The notes under the pieces were generated by a model. The model was given only the letters and a program-made list of their open reading frames with translations, was not told the origin of the DNA and ran no database searches. 28,225 bases of DNA from a virus, in IMG/VR virus record IMGVR_UViG_3300045146_000636, positions 1 to 28,225 of that record. One strand, given 5' to 3'. Positions 11,101-20,045 of this stretch are shown here, piece by piece. The translations under genes were made by a program, and so were the position numbers. Every line of letters begins with the position of its first letter. The first letter of the stretch is position 1.

Positions 11101-12515
11101 CAACGATTAACCCTATCTTTCAACCGTTCATCAATGCGCATCGTTATAAGGTCGCTAAGGGCGGTCGAGGTAGCGGAAAGTCGTGGGCGATGGCTCGTTT
11201 GCTTGTCGAGGCAGCAAGGCGTCAGCCTGTGCGGATCCTATGCGCTCGCGAGCTGCAGAACAGTATCAGTGACTCTGTGATCCGGTTGCTTGAAGACACA
11301 ATCGAGCGCGAAGGATATGCAGCTGAGTTCGAAATTCAGCGTTCGATGATTCGCCATCTTGGCACTAACGCTGAATTCATGTTCTACGGCATCAAGAACA
11401 ACCCGACAAAGATTAAATCCCTCGAAGGTATCGACATCTGCTGGGTAGAAGAGGCCGAGGCAGTAACGAAGGAATCTTGGGACATCCTTATCCCAACCAT
11501 CCGAAAGCCTAACTCTGAAATCTGGGTCAGCTTCAACCCGAAGAACATTCTCGACGATACCTATCAGCGCTTCGTTGTCGACCATCCTGATGACATATGC
11601 CTGCTTACGGTTAACTACACCGATAACCCACACTTCCCTGAAGTTCTCCGACTAGAGATGGAAGAGTGCAAACGGCGGAATCCAACTCTGTATCGTCACA
11701 TCTGGCTAGGTGAGCCGGTAAGCGCAAGTGATATGGCAATCATCAAGCGTGAATGGCTGGAAGCAGCCACCGACGCGCACAAGAAGCTTGGGTGGAAAGC
11801 GAGAGGCGCTGTCGTTGCTTCTCACGACCCGTCAGATACTGGCCCGGACGCTAAAGGATATGCCATGCGTCATGGTTCAGTGGTGAAGCGCATTGCTGAG
11901 CCGCCCGCGCAGGTCGATGTAAACGACGGCGCGGATTGGGCAACCGGTCTGGCGATTAACGACGGCGCAGATCACTTCCTCTGGGATGGTGATGGACTAG
12001 GCGCTAGCCTGCGTCGTCAGGTTACTGATTCATTCGCCGGGAAGAAGATCACCGCGACCATGTTCAAGGGTAGCGAATCCCCGTTCGATGAAGATGCGCC
12101 GTATCAATCCGGAGCTTGGGCCGTCGAAGTAGTGCAGGGCGACAATATCCGCACCATCGGCGATGTGTTCCGCAATAAGCGTGCGCAGTTCTATTACACC
12201 CTGGCTGACAGGCTTTATATGACATACCGCGCCGTTGTTCACGGTGATTACGCAGACCCTGACAGCATGATTAGCTTCGACAAGGAAGCTATCGGCGAGA
12301 AGATTCTTGAGAAGGCATTCGCCGAGCTAACACAAATACAGCGCAAATTTAACGGCAACGGGAAGCTTGAGCTCATGACTAAAGTTGAAATGAAGCAAAA
12401 GCTCGGCATCCCTTCACCTAACCTGGCCGACTCCCTGATGATGTGCATGCACTGCCCAGATGTAAGCGCCCAGGCTGATTACTCAAACTACAACATACCT
12501 TGTGGAGTTGGATGA
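11097..12515 (+). CDS. Terminase large subunit (Sf6 gp2-like)
   Basis: A 472-residue motor and headful nuclease, closely similar to Sf6 gp2 from memory (for example INPIF-P-FI-AHRYKVAKGGRGSGKSW and ARELQNSISDSVIRLLEDTI). Walker A is GGRGSGKS at 22-29; Walker B is IDICWVEEAE near 113-122. The RNase H-like nuclease acids match D244 (SHDPSD), D297 (LWDGDG) and D445 (NLADSLMMCMHC). It cuts concatemers and pumps DNA into the procapsid through the portal encoded next, whose start overlaps its stop. The last dozen residues differ from Sf6. Confidence 0.97.
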   Translation: MTTINPIFQPFINAHRYKVAKGGRGSGKSWAMARLLVEAARRQPVRILCARELQNSISDSVIRLLEDTIEREGYAAEFEIQRSMIRHLGTNAEFMFYGIKNNPTKIKSLEGIDICWVEEAEAVTKESWDILIPTIRKPNSEIWVSFNPKNILDDTYQRFVVDHPDDICLLTVNYTDNPHFPEVLRLEMEECKRRNPTLYRHIWLGEPVSASDMAIIKREWLEAATDAHKKLGWKARGAVVASHDPSDTGPDAKGYAMRHGSVVKRIAEPPAQVDVNDGADWATGLAINDGADHFLWDGDGLGASLRRQVTDSFAGKKITATMFKGSESPFDEDAPYQSGAWAVEVVQGDNIRTIGDVFRNKRAQFYYTLADRLYMTYRAVVHGDYADPDSMISFDKEAIGEKILEKAFAELTQIQRKFNGNGKLELMTKVEMKQKLGIPSPNLADSLMMCMHCPDVSAQADYSNYNIPCGVG

Positions 12516-14719
12516 TGGCAGACGATAAAAAGATGGACGACTGGCATCGTAAGGCGCTATGCAACTTCGACAATGCGTATTCGTCTACCCAGGACATGCG
12601 CGAGCAGATTGTTGAGGCCCAGCGCTTTGTTCGAGTGTCCGGGGCTCAGTGGGAAGGTAGCACCAACGCAGGTTACTCATTCGATGAGGGGCGCTTCGAG
12701 CATTACCCGCGCTTCGAGCTGAACAAGATCGCCCGTGAGTGTGATCGCATTATTGGCGAGTATCGACAGAACCGCATCAGCGTGCGATTCAGACCAAAAG
12801 ATAGCCAAGCATCCGAGGCTCTCTCTGAAAAGATGAATGGCAAGTTTCGCGCTGACTATGAGGAAACATCTGGCGGGGAGGCCTGCGACAACGCTTTTGA
12901 TGACGCGGTGACCGGTGGATTCGGATGTTGGCGCATGTGCGCCGACTATGAAGATGAGATGGACCCTAGCAACGAGCAGCGACGCATCAGCTTGTTGCCC
13001 GTGTACGACCCAGCCACATGCGTTTTCTTTGACCAAGACAGCAAGCAATACGACCGATCTGATGCGATGTGGGCCATGGAAATGTTCTCCATGACGCCAA
13101 AGGTATTCGAGGCTGAATATCCAGAGTCTACCGCTGCAAGCCTAAGCCGTGACGACTCAGGAACGCAATATGACTGGTCCACTCCAGATGCTATCTACAT
13201 CGCTCGATATTACGAAGTCCGTATCGAGAAGGTGAAGCTAAGCGCCTGGCGCAATCCTATCACCGGTTCTACAGCGGTTTATGAAGAAGACCAGATTAAA
13301 GGCATCGAAGACGAGCTGAAAGATGGCGAGTTTGAGATGCTTGGTGAGCGCCAGGTCAAAAAGCGCCGCGTTTACTGCGGGCTCATGTCTGGTGCTGAAT
13401 GGCTTGAAGAACCGAAGCGTATTCCTGGCGAGCACATTCCACTCATCCCTGTATATGGCCGCCGGTCGTTCGTAGATAATCAGGAGCGAATTGAAGGCCA
13501 CGCAGCAAAAGCAATGGATGCTCAGCGCCTGGAAAACTTGATGGTTTCCATGATTGCTGACAATGCCACGCAGGCTGGAGGAGATGGTATTCCGGTGGTA
13601 GATGTTGACATGATTCCGGGCCCGCTTGCTGGGCATTGGGCGGAGCGCAACAAGAAACGACCGGCATACTTGCCAATGGTTAGCCTGAAAAACAAATCAG
13701 GTGAAATCACTGCTCCAGCACAGGTAAGCAGCTATACGCCGCCAACGCAAATGCCACCTGCACTGGCTGGTCTCCTGCAATACACCGGCACAGCTATCCA
13801 GCAGATCACCGGCGCATCGCAGCTAGAAAACATGCCGAGTAACGTCGCCACAGATACGGTGGATAGCATATTTAACCGCATGGATACGCAGTCCTATATC
13901 TACATGGACAACATGGCGAAATCCATGCGCCGTGCTGGCGTAGTCTGGCTTTCCATGGCTCGCGAGGTGTACGGCAGCGACACACCGATGCGCATTGTTA
14001 ACGAAGATGGAACTGATGACGTAGCGCTAATGAATGGCGCAGTTATCGATCGCCAAACAGGCGAAGAGGTGGCACTTAACGACCTGTCACAAGGTAACTA
14101 CGAGGTGACAGTTGATGTAGGGCAGTCGTTCTCCACTCGCCGTGATGCCACTGTTAAATCTCTGCTCTCCATGCTTGCGCTCATTCCTCCTGGCACGCCT
14201 AAGCACGATCTCGTCTCCTCCATGATTCTCGACAACATGGATGGAGAGGGTATAGATGACCTGAAAGAGTACAACCGTAATCAGTTATTGCTCTCTGGTG
14301 TCATCAAGCCGCGGACTCCTGAAGAACAGCAAATGATTGCTCAAGCTCAGCAGCAGCAAGCCAATCAGCCAGACCCGGCAATGGTTCAGGCTCAGGGGGT
14401 GCTCATGCAAGGGCAGGCTGAGCTTCAGAAAGCGCAGAACGAGCAAGCGGCAATTCAGGTTAAAGCATTCCAGGCGCAGACCGATGCGCAAGTAGCCGCT
14501 GCCAATGTAGTCAAGATTCTTGCAACGGCTGACAGCCAACAGAAATCTGATATCAGGGAAGCCCTGAAGCTACTTAGCCAGTTCCAGCAGCAGAGCGGAG
14601 ATAATGCCCGTGCTGATGCAGAGCTGGTGCTTAAAGGGCAGGCGCAGGGACACTCACAGCGCATGGATGCTGCTAACGTCATTCAGAACTCATCGCAACA
14701 ACAGCCACAACCTCAGTAA
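12515..14719 (+). CDS. Portal protein (P22 gp1-like)
   Basis: A 734-residue portal, close to the 725 of P22. Family stretches include an N-terminal SRVSQWD-like RFVRVSGAQWEG, IARECDRIIGEYRQNRISVRFRPKDSQA, GEHIPLIPVYGRRSFVDN, and near the end PAMVQAQGVLMQGQAELQKAQ, which matches P22 closely. The C-terminal 120 residues are a Q/A-rich helix that forms the internal barrel sensing packaged DNA in P22. Twelve copies form the entry vertex. ATGs at 12512 and 12515 are both possible; GGAG at 12504-12507 is better spaced for the second. A gap of about 94 bases without a gene follows. Confidence 0.95.
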   Translation: MADDKKMDDWHRKALCNFDNAYSSTQDMREQIVEAQRFVRVSGAQWEGSTNAGYSFDEGRFEHYPRFELNKIARECDRIIGEYRQNRISVRFRPKDSQASEALSEKMNGKFRADYEETSGGEACDNAFDDAVTGGFGCWRMCADYEDEMDPSNEQRRISLLPVYDPATCVFFDQDSKQYDRSDAMWAMEMFSMTPKVFEAEYPESTAASLSRDDSGTQYDWSTPDAIYIARYYEVRIEKVKLSAWRNPITGSTAVYEEDQIKGIEDELKDGEFEMLGERQVKKRRVYCGLMSGAEWLEEPKRIPGEHIPLIPVYGRRSFVDNQERIEGHAAKAMDAQRLENLMVSMIADNATQAGGDGIPVVDVDMIPGPLAGHWAERNKKRPAYLPMVSLKNKSGEITAPAQVSSYTPPTQMPPALAGLLQYTGTAIQQITGASQLENMPSNVATDTVDSIFNRMDTQSYIYMDNMAKSMRRAGVVWLSMAREVYGSDTPMRIVNEDGTDDVALMNGAVIDRQTGEEVALNDLSQGNYEVTVDVGQSFSTRRDATVKSLLSMLALIPPGTPKHDLVSSMILDNMDGEGIDDLKEYNRNQLLLSGVIKPRTPEEQQMIAQAQQQQANQPDPAMVQAQGVLMQGQAELQKAQNEQAAIQVKAFQAQTDAQVAAANVVKILATADSQQKSDIREALKLLSQFQQQSGDNARADAELVLKGQAQGHSQRMDAANVIQNSSQQQPQPQ

Positions 14720-14813
14720 CTGCAATCAACCTATCAAACGATGGTCGTCATTAAGAGGCCGGGAAACCTATTGCCTTCCGATGGGCATAACATCGAGTAA
14801 ATCAGGGGTAAAA

Positions 14814-15689
14814 ATGGACAATCAGGCAGATCAACAATCACCAGAAGTAGAACTTGAAGATCATTCATCTGAGCAAATTCCAGATGATGTCAGCCAGCAT
14901 TCAGACGATGAAGGCGAGCAATCTCAAAACACTGAGCAGCAGCAAGAATCAGAAGATGATGGCGAAGAAGAGTTCTATTTCGGCGATGAAATGCTGGGGT
15001 CGCCTTCCAGCGAAGAAGGAGCAGACCATGGCCTTGTTAAGCATCTGCGAGGGACGATTAAGGAGAAAGAGCGCGAACTGAAAGAGCTTCGTCGCTTATC
15101 TCAGCAACAACCTCAGCAGCAAGTCATCAATCAACCACCTCAAATGCCGAAGCTCTCTGATGAGGGTATCGACTATGACGAGGAGATCTTCCAGAAAAAG
15201 TTAGATCAGTGGTCGAAAGATAGCGCGCAATACCAAATCCAGCAGCAAGCAAAATCACGCCAAGAACAGCAGCATAAAGAACTCTATCAGCAGAAGTTAG
15301 CCAACTACCAGCAGCGGGCCAAGTCGGTGAAGGTGGCAGGTTACCAAGATGCTGAGCAGTTGGTTATGGATGAGGTTCCTGTCGAGATTCAAAACGCAAT
15401 CCTATTTGAGGCTGAAAAGCCTGAGATGGTGGTGCTGGCTTTAGGTCGCAATGCAGAACTCCGCCATGAATTGGCATCAGCTACCAACCCCATAGCTGTA
15501 GGTCGATTAATCGAACGTATCGAATCAAAGGCCAAAACAATGCCAAAACCAAAATCAACCGCTGCCACCGTCCCAGAAGTAAAAGGCGGAAATGGTGCGG
15601 TAATCAACAATCTCGACAAATTGAAAGCAAAAGCTCTGGAGACTGGCGATTGGAGCCCGTACTTCGCAGCGAAGCGTTCTAAAAAATAA
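14814..15689 (+). CDS. Scaffolding protein (P22 gp8-like)
   Basis: A 291-residue protein between portal and coat, as in P22 (303 residues). The N-terminal 65 residues are very acidic, the middle is Q-rich and helical (RLSQQQPQQQV, QQAKSRQEQQHKELYQQKL), and the C-terminus is basic (SPYFAAKRSKK), fitting coat binding through a charged C-terminal helix-turn-helix. Scaffold guides coat into T=7 procapsids and leaves intact in P22. AGGGG just upstream supports the ATG at 14814. Sequence similarity to P22 gp8 is not obvious by eye, so the call rests on order, size and composition. Confidence 0.85.
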   Translation: MDNQADQQSPEVELEDHSSEQIPDDVSQHSDDEGEQSQNTEQQQESEDDGEEEFYFGDEMLGSPSSEEGADHGLVKHLRGTIKEKERELKELRRLSQQQPQQQVINQPPQMPKLSDEGIDYDEEIFQKKLDQWSKDSAQYQIQQQAKSRQEQQHKELYQQKLANYQQRAKSVKVAGYQDAEQLVMDEVPVEIQNAILFEAEKPEMVVLALGRNAELRHELASATNPIAVGRLIERIESKAKTMPKPKSTAATVPEVKGGNGAVINNLDKLKAKALETGDWSPYFAAKRSKK

Positions 15690-15707
15690 CCTATCGGAGC
15701 AAATGCA

Positions 15708-16961
15708 ATGGCTAACCAATTAGCAAAAGACCTTGAGATCATGTTTGAAAACTACGTGGAAGGCTTTGAAGCTGCCTGCGTGGTTTCCCGCAACGCCAAG
15801 AAATTCCGCCCTGGCGACACATCAATGCAGCGTGCTGGCGATGTGATTTATCGTCCACAGCACTACCACATGAACGTAGAGGATGGTCTTGATCTGACTG
15901 GCAAGACCCCAACAGATCTCGTTCAGCGCCTGGTTCCTTCGGTATTCAAAGAGCCGAAGAACATTCTTTACACACTGGATGCACGCGAAATGCGTGACCC
16001 GGAACATAAAACTGAAGCAGGTCGCGCGGCAGGCCAACGCCTAGCGGCGCAGATTGATTCTGACCTGATCACCACGGCAACTCAGCGCGCTACAAACGTT
16101 GTGGCCATGGCAAACAACACTTCTGGCGGCCAAGGCCGAGATCTGTGGAACGCAGCCGCTGGCATCGATGCAATTATGACCTCAATCGGTGTGCCTCAAG
16201 GCATTAACCGCCGCAGCTTCTGGAACCCGTTCAACTACAAAGATTTGGCTGGCGAGTTGGGCATGCGTGCGTATGCGCAGGGCGTTACCCTGACAGCCTA
16301 CGAGAAAGCGCAGATCCCTCCAGTGGCTAGCTTTGACAGCTACAAAACCGATATCTCTGGGCGCGTCCCTGCTGGTACAGATACGGCAATCACTCTTGCT
16401 GCTGCTCCTGCGCATAAAGTGGTGGCCAAAGATGCCAATGGCATGCCTGTTGATAACCGCCAAGGCACCATCACCGTATCTGGTGCTGGCCTGCAAGTTG
16501 GCGATGCTTTCACCATCGCTGGCGTTAACTCGGTACACCAGATCACCAAGGACACTACTGGTCAGCTGCAGACCTTCCGCGTCTTGGCGGTAAGCGGAAC
16601 TACCATCACCATCTCACCGCAAATCCTGCCGCCGAACAACGCAGACGTGCCATCACGCCCTTATGCGAACGTTGATGCTAACGCTGCTAACGGCGCTGCG
16701 CTGACGCTGCTGAACAACAACGCCGCCCCAGCGAACCTGTTCTGGGCAGACGGTTCGGTAGAATTGATGTATGGGAAACTGGCATTCCCTACCGGGCAGG
16801 GGCCGCAGGTAATGACGGCTACGACTGAGCAGGGTGCAACGCTCATCATGTCGTATGCGTTCGACCACATCAAAGGTTCAACCACCGCGCGCTTTACAAC
16901 CCTGTATGGCTGCTCGGTTCTGGTTCCTGAATATGTTGGCCTGGTTATCGCCGGTCAGTAA
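15708..16961 (+). CDS. Major coat protein (P22 gp5-like)
   Basis: A 417-residue coat protein of the P22/Sf6 type (P22: 430). It has the HK97 fold outline: N-arm, RPGDTSMQRAGDVIYRPQHY near 36-55, a long spine helix region, and PPNNADVPSRPYANVDANAA near 303-322. The stretch about 215-300 (TITVSGAGLQVGDAFTIAGVNSVHQIT and on) is the inserted I-domain beta-barrel that stabilises P22 coat. The ending GSTTARFTTLYGCSVLVPEYVGLVIAGQ is intact. It is followed within six bases by a strong terminator, and the gene would be the most highly expressed late gene. Confidence 0.94.
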   Translation: MANQLAKDLEIMFENYVEGFEAACVVSRNAKKFRPGDTSMQRAGDVIYRPQHYHMNVEDGLDLTGKTPTDLVQRLVPSVFKEPKNILYTLDAREMRDPEHKTEAGRAAGQRLAAQIDSDLITTATQRATNVVAMANNTSGGQGRDLWNAAAGIDAIMTSIGVPQGINRRSFWNPFNYKDLAGELGMRAYAQGVTLTAYEKAQIPPVASFDSYKTDISGRVPAGTDTAITLAAAPAHKVVAKDANGMPVDNRQGTITVSGAGLQVGDAFTIAGVNSVHQITKDTTGQLQTFRVLAVSGTTITISPQILPPNNADVPSRPYANVDANAANGAALTLLNNNAAPANLFWADGSVELMYGKLAFPTGQGPQVMTATTEQGATLIMSYAFDHIKGSTTARFTTLYGCSVLVPEYVGLVIAGQ

Positions 16962-16966
16962 TCGAG

Positions 16967-16990
16967 AGGGGCTTCGGCCCCTTATTTTTT
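16967..16990 (+). terminator. UUCG-loop terminator after the coat gene
   Basis: AGGGGC (16967-16972), the tetraloop TTCG, then GCCCCT (16977-16982), then TATTTTTT (16983-16990). This is a textbook intrinsic terminator six bases after the coat stop. The T-tract abuts the GGAGG of the next gene. Q-modified polymerase should pass it; any unmodified polymerase would stop here. Confidence 0.9.
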
Positions 16991-16999
16991 GGAGGGCGC

Positions 17000-17209
17000 A
17001 TGTCAAAAACAATGCTCTACAAATCTGGAGCGATGATCACCTGCGGAAGATTCAATCTTGATTACGTGATTGTTGATGAAGATAAGGTGTCCAGTTATTT
17101 GGCATCTGGGTGGAAGGCCCATCCTGATGAAACTGAATCTGCAGAACCTGAACGGAAGAAACCAGGCCGCAAGCCTAAGGCAGTAGATGATGGCGAAAAC
17201 AAAGGGTGA
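17000..17209 (+). CDS. Small protein between coat and gp4
   Basis: A 69-residue protein. The first half, MLYKSGAMITCGRFNLDYVIVDED, recurs in small proteins after the coat gene in P22-like phages; the second half is a charged linker (ESAEPERKKPGRKPKAVDD) with an AT-hook-like GRKPK. GGAGG at 16991-16995 supports the ATG. It overlaps the gp4 start by 23 bases. A head-decoration or assembly role is possible from its place, but I see no direct evidence. Confidence 0.75.
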   Translation: MSKTMLYKSGAMITCGRFNLDYVIVDEDKVSSYLASGWKAHPDETESAEPERKKPGRKPKAVDDGENKG

Positions 17210-17636
17210 TTTAGTCCTCAAGGCCTTGCGCAAGGCCGGACTGTATTCAAATGCCACACTGACAGACGCCGACCCCCAAGCCATCGAAGACTCAATTGTT
17301 GACCTTGAAGACATGATGGCCAAGTGGCAAGTGAAGGGTGTCGAGCTTGGATACCTGTTTACTGAGCAACCGCTTCCTGATGACGACGCTGGAATCCCGG
17401 CATGGGCCAATGATGGCGTGTCGCTAAAGCTCGCTGTGCAGATGTGCCTCGATAACGTAATCCAGCCATCGCCTGAGCTTCTATCCCAGGCTGACGAATC
17501 GTACCAATCAATTTGCATCGCATTAACCACGGTGCCGACACTTGAGCGCAGGAATGACATGCCTCGAGGTAGTGGCAATAAAAATACATTCACCTGGAAT
17601 CGCTTCTACATCCAGAAAGATGACTCTGCAATGTGA
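17187..17636 (+). CDS. Tail accessory factor gp4-like
   Basis: A 149-residue homologue of P22 gp4 (166 residues): KTKGDLVLKALRKAGLYSNATLTDADPQAIEDSIVDLEDMMAKWQ lines up with [28 protein letters not shown] in P22, and RNDMPRGSGNK with RMPTGSGN. Twelve copies bind under the portal and start tail closure after packaging. In P22 gp4 a muramidase activity has also been reported. ATGs at 17187 and 17190 follow AAGG at 17177-17180; the first gives the better spacing. Confidence 0.93.
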   Translation: MMAKTKGDLVLKALRKAGLYSNATLTDADPQAIEDSIVDLEDMMAKWQVKGVELGYLFTEQPLPDDDAGIPAWANDGVSLKLAVQMCLDNVIQPSPELLSQADESYQSICIALTTVPTLERRNDMPRGSGNKNTFTWNRFYIQKDDSAM

Positions 17637-17643
17637 GGTCTAA

Positions 17644-19071
17644 ATGCCAATCCAAAAGCTGCCATTAGCCAAAGGCCTTGGCAAAGACTACCGCAATGCT
17701 GATTACGTCGATTTGCTGCCTGTGAACATGCTGGCTACTCCGAAAGAAGTTCTTAATGCATCTGGGTATCTCCGCTCATTCCCTGGCGTAGCGAAGCGCT
17801 CAGACGTTTCTGGAGTGTCTCGCGGCGTGGAGTACAACACGGTAGAGAACATTCCTTATCGCGTAGCAGGAGAGAAGATTTACAAAGGAAGCTCAGAGCG
17901 CGGGAATGTTTCTGGAGGTCAGCGTGTAAGCATGGCTCATAGCGCCACCAGTCAAGCGGTAGCGGCGAATGGAGTCATGACGCTTTATCGTTACGACGGC
18001 ACGAACAAGACACTGCAAAACTGGCCGCCAAACGTAGGCGGAACTGACTTTGCTCAATACGATATCGGTAGTGTTAGAGATATCTGCCGGGCGCGTGGCC
18101 GCTATGTATGGGTTAAGGATGGCACTCAGACCTTTGGCGTCACAGACCTTGAGGACGAATCACATCCAGACAGATTTCGGCCGTTCTACACAGCCGAGAG
18201 TCAGCCAGATGGCATCATTGGGTGCGGCGTGTGGCGTGACTTCGTCGTGATGTTCGGCAGCAGCACTATCGAGTATTTCTCTCTGACTGGAGCGGCAGAC
18301 GCATCAGCTGCGATTTACGTCGCGCAGCCGTCGCTGATGGTGCAAAAGGGAATTGCTGGAACATACTGCAAGGCAGAGTTTATGGACTCGTTCGCCTTCA
18401 TTAGCCATCAGTCTACCGGCGCGCCATCCATCTACATGATCAACAACGGACAAGCTTCGCAGATTGCCACTGCGACAGTGGAGAAGGTGCTGCGTAGCTA
18501 CACGGCTGAAGAGCTGTCTACTGGCGTGCTGGAATCTATTCGGTTTGATAGTCACGAACTGCTGATAGTCCACCTTCCTCGTCACGTCCTTTGTTACGAC
18601 GCCACAGCCATCCAAAGCGGACCGCAGTGGTGCATCCTGAAAACCGGCCTTTTCGATGACGTTCATCGCGCCATTGATTATGTGTTCGAAGGTAATCAAA
18701 TAACGGTGGGGGACAAGTTAGAGGCCGTCACCGGCGCGCTTAAATTCGACTCATCCGCTCAATACGACAAGCAATCAGAGCATCTGCTGTTCACGCCGAT
18801 GTTTAAGGCCGATAACGCCAGAGTGTTCGACTTTGAGCTCGAATCGGCAACTGGCGTGTCTCAGTGGGCGGAGCGTCTTTTCATTTCAGCAACCGTTGAT
18901 GGCTCAAACTACGGCCGAGAACAAATGGTCGATTACAATGCGCCATTCATCTACGACAAGCGCGCTATATGGCGTCGCGTTGGCCGAGTCAGGAAGAATA
19001 TCGGCTTCAAGGTGCGCGTGATTACCCGATCACCGGTAACTCTATCGGATTGCTCATTGAGGATCGAATAA
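17644..19071 (+). CDS. DNA stabilization / tail hub protein gp10-like
   Basis: A 475-residue homologue of P22 gp10 (472 residues). The N-terminus MPIQKLPLAKGLGKDYRNADYVDLLPVNMLA and the sections RSFPGVAKRSD, RGRYVWVKDGTQTFGVTDL and RPFYTAESQPDGIIG are typical. Six copies form the tail hub between gp4 and the needle and hold tailspikes. Its stop overlaps the needle gene ATG (TAATG), so the two products of neighbouring tail parts are made together. No oddities are seen. Confidence 0.94.
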   Translation: MPIQKLPLAKGLGKDYRNADYVDLLPVNMLATPKEVLNASGYLRSFPGVAKRSDVSGVSRGVEYNTVENIPYRVAGEKIYKGSSERGNVSGGQRVSMAHSATSQAVAANGVMTLYRYDGTNKTLQNWPPNVGGTDFAQYDIGSVRDICRARGRYVWVKDGTQTFGVTDLEDESHPDRFRPFYTAESQPDGIIGCGVWRDFVVMFGSSTIEYFSLTGAADASAAIYVAQPSLMVQKGIAGTYCKAEFMDSFAFISHQSTGAPSIYMINNGQASQIATATVEKVLRSYTAEELSTGVLESIRFDSHELLIVHLPRHVLCYDATAIQSGPQWCILKTGLFDDVHRAIDYVFEGNQITVGDKLEAVTGALKFDSSAQYDKQSEHLLFTPMFKADNARVFDFELESATGVSQWAERLFISATVDGSNYGREQMVDYNAPFIYDKRAIWRRVGRVRKNIGFKVRVITRSPVTLSDCSLRIE

Positions 19072-20045
19072 TGGCTGATGATGGATTGAAAGAACCAGTA
19101 ATCATCCAGGCTACGCGCATCGATGCCACTCTCCTGCCTCGCAACATCTTCTCGCAGCCTTACCTGCTGTACGTTATTCAACAGGGAACAGACCTGGGTA
19201 ACGTAGCTGGAAAGGCAAACGAGGCTGGCCAGGGGGCATGGGATGCCCAGAAGAAGAACGATGAGCAGGATTTGGTGCTGGCAGACCACGAAACCAGGAT
19301 TGAGGCAGCAGAGCAAACGCTCATCAACCATGAGCAGCGTATTACAGCTGCTGAAGCGACCTTGGTTGATCATGAGACGCGAATCACAGCCGCAGAAGCA
19401 GAGTTAGCAGACCACGAGACGAGGATTTCTGCCAACGAAGCGGAACTAGCAGATCACGAAACGCGCATCACCCAGAACACGACCGACATCTCAGCTCTCA
19501 CTGTGAGAATGGTCACCGCAGAAAGCGCAATAACCGGACTACAGAGCAATGTTGCCACGCTGACAACGCGAGTTACCACGGCGGAAGGCAATATAACCAC
19601 TCTGCAAACAAACCTCACCGCGCTCACAGCCCGCGTCACGACCGCTGAAACAAACATAACCAATCTGCAAACTGCAGTTACCGCAATTCAGGGTGACTAC
19701 GTTTCCAAGTCTGCCACGGGTAACCAAACCGTTCAGGCTGGCGGCGGATCGCTGGTTATTGGCTCCGTTGCAACTCCGACGACCGATAAGCTGCAAGTAG
19801 GTGGCTCGATAAACGTCAGCGCATCTTACAAGGTTGCTGGCCTGCAAGTCCTTGGCCCTAGGCAAACTGGATGGACAGCGGCAACTGGCACCGCTTACAA
19901 GGGTGCTTTCAATGCTGATCAGGCATGGACAATCGGCATTCTCGACATCGTTGTGATTCAGCAGATTGCTAATGCTCTAACCCAAGCTAGACAGCGCATC
20001 AAAGCGCTTGAAGATGCACAGAGAACGCACGGGCAGATTAACTGA
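19071..20045 (+). CDS. Tail needle gp26-like, extended shaft
   Basis: A 324-residue needle, against 233 for P22 gp26. The N-terminal plug matches P22 well: VIIQATRIDATLLPRNIFSQPYLLYVI, then GKANEAGQGAWDAQKKNDEQD. The shaft is a trimeric coiled coil with five 14-residue repeats (A-D-H-E-T-R-I-x-A-x-E-x-x-L) at about 71-140, then T-TRVTTAE-type repeats to about 205. The tip, SYKVAGLQVLGPRQTGWTAATGTA to the end ALEDAQRTHGQIN, is P22-like rather than the Sf6 knob. The needle plugs the hub and is released on infection. It overlaps the gp10 stop. Confidence 0.94.
   Translation: MADDGLKEPVIIQATRIDATLLPRNIFSQPYLLYVIQQGTDLGNVAGKANEAGQGAWDAQKKNDEQDLVLADHETRIEAAEQTLINHEQRITAAEATLVDHETRITAAEAELADHETRISANEAELADHETRITQNTTDISALTVRMVTAESAITGLQSNVATLTTRVTTAEGNITTLQTNLTALTARVTTAETNITNLQTAVTAIQGDYVSKSATGNQTVQAGGGSLVIGSVATPTTDKLQVGGSINVSASYKVAGLQVLGPRQTGWTAATGTAYKGAFNADQAWTIGILDIVVIQQIANALTQARQRIKALEDAQRTHGQIN
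19281..19490 (+). repeat. Five 42-bp repeats in the needle gene
   Basis: Five imperfect tandem units of 42 bp (14 codons, two heptads) encode [AIV]-[DN]-H-E-[TQ]-R-I-x-A-[AN]-E-x-x-L. The fifth unit is the most diverged. P22 gp26 has only about two such units from memory, so the array looks like an in-frame expansion that lengthens the shaft. Confidence 0.8.

Noticed and set aside
14604-14813. Longer scaffold frame starting inside the portal gene
   Set aside because: The added part is a shadow of the portal coding sequence; the ATG at 14814 has its own ribosome site and the acidic family-like start.
14720-14813. Possible hidden gene or promoter between portal and scaffold
   Set aside because: Only weak short inverted repeats and no frame with a ribosome site; nothing firm is seen in these 94 bases.
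18969-19070. Longer needle frame starting inside gp10
   Set aside because: The P22 gp26 N-terminus begins at 19071 and overlaps the gp10 stop in the normal way.
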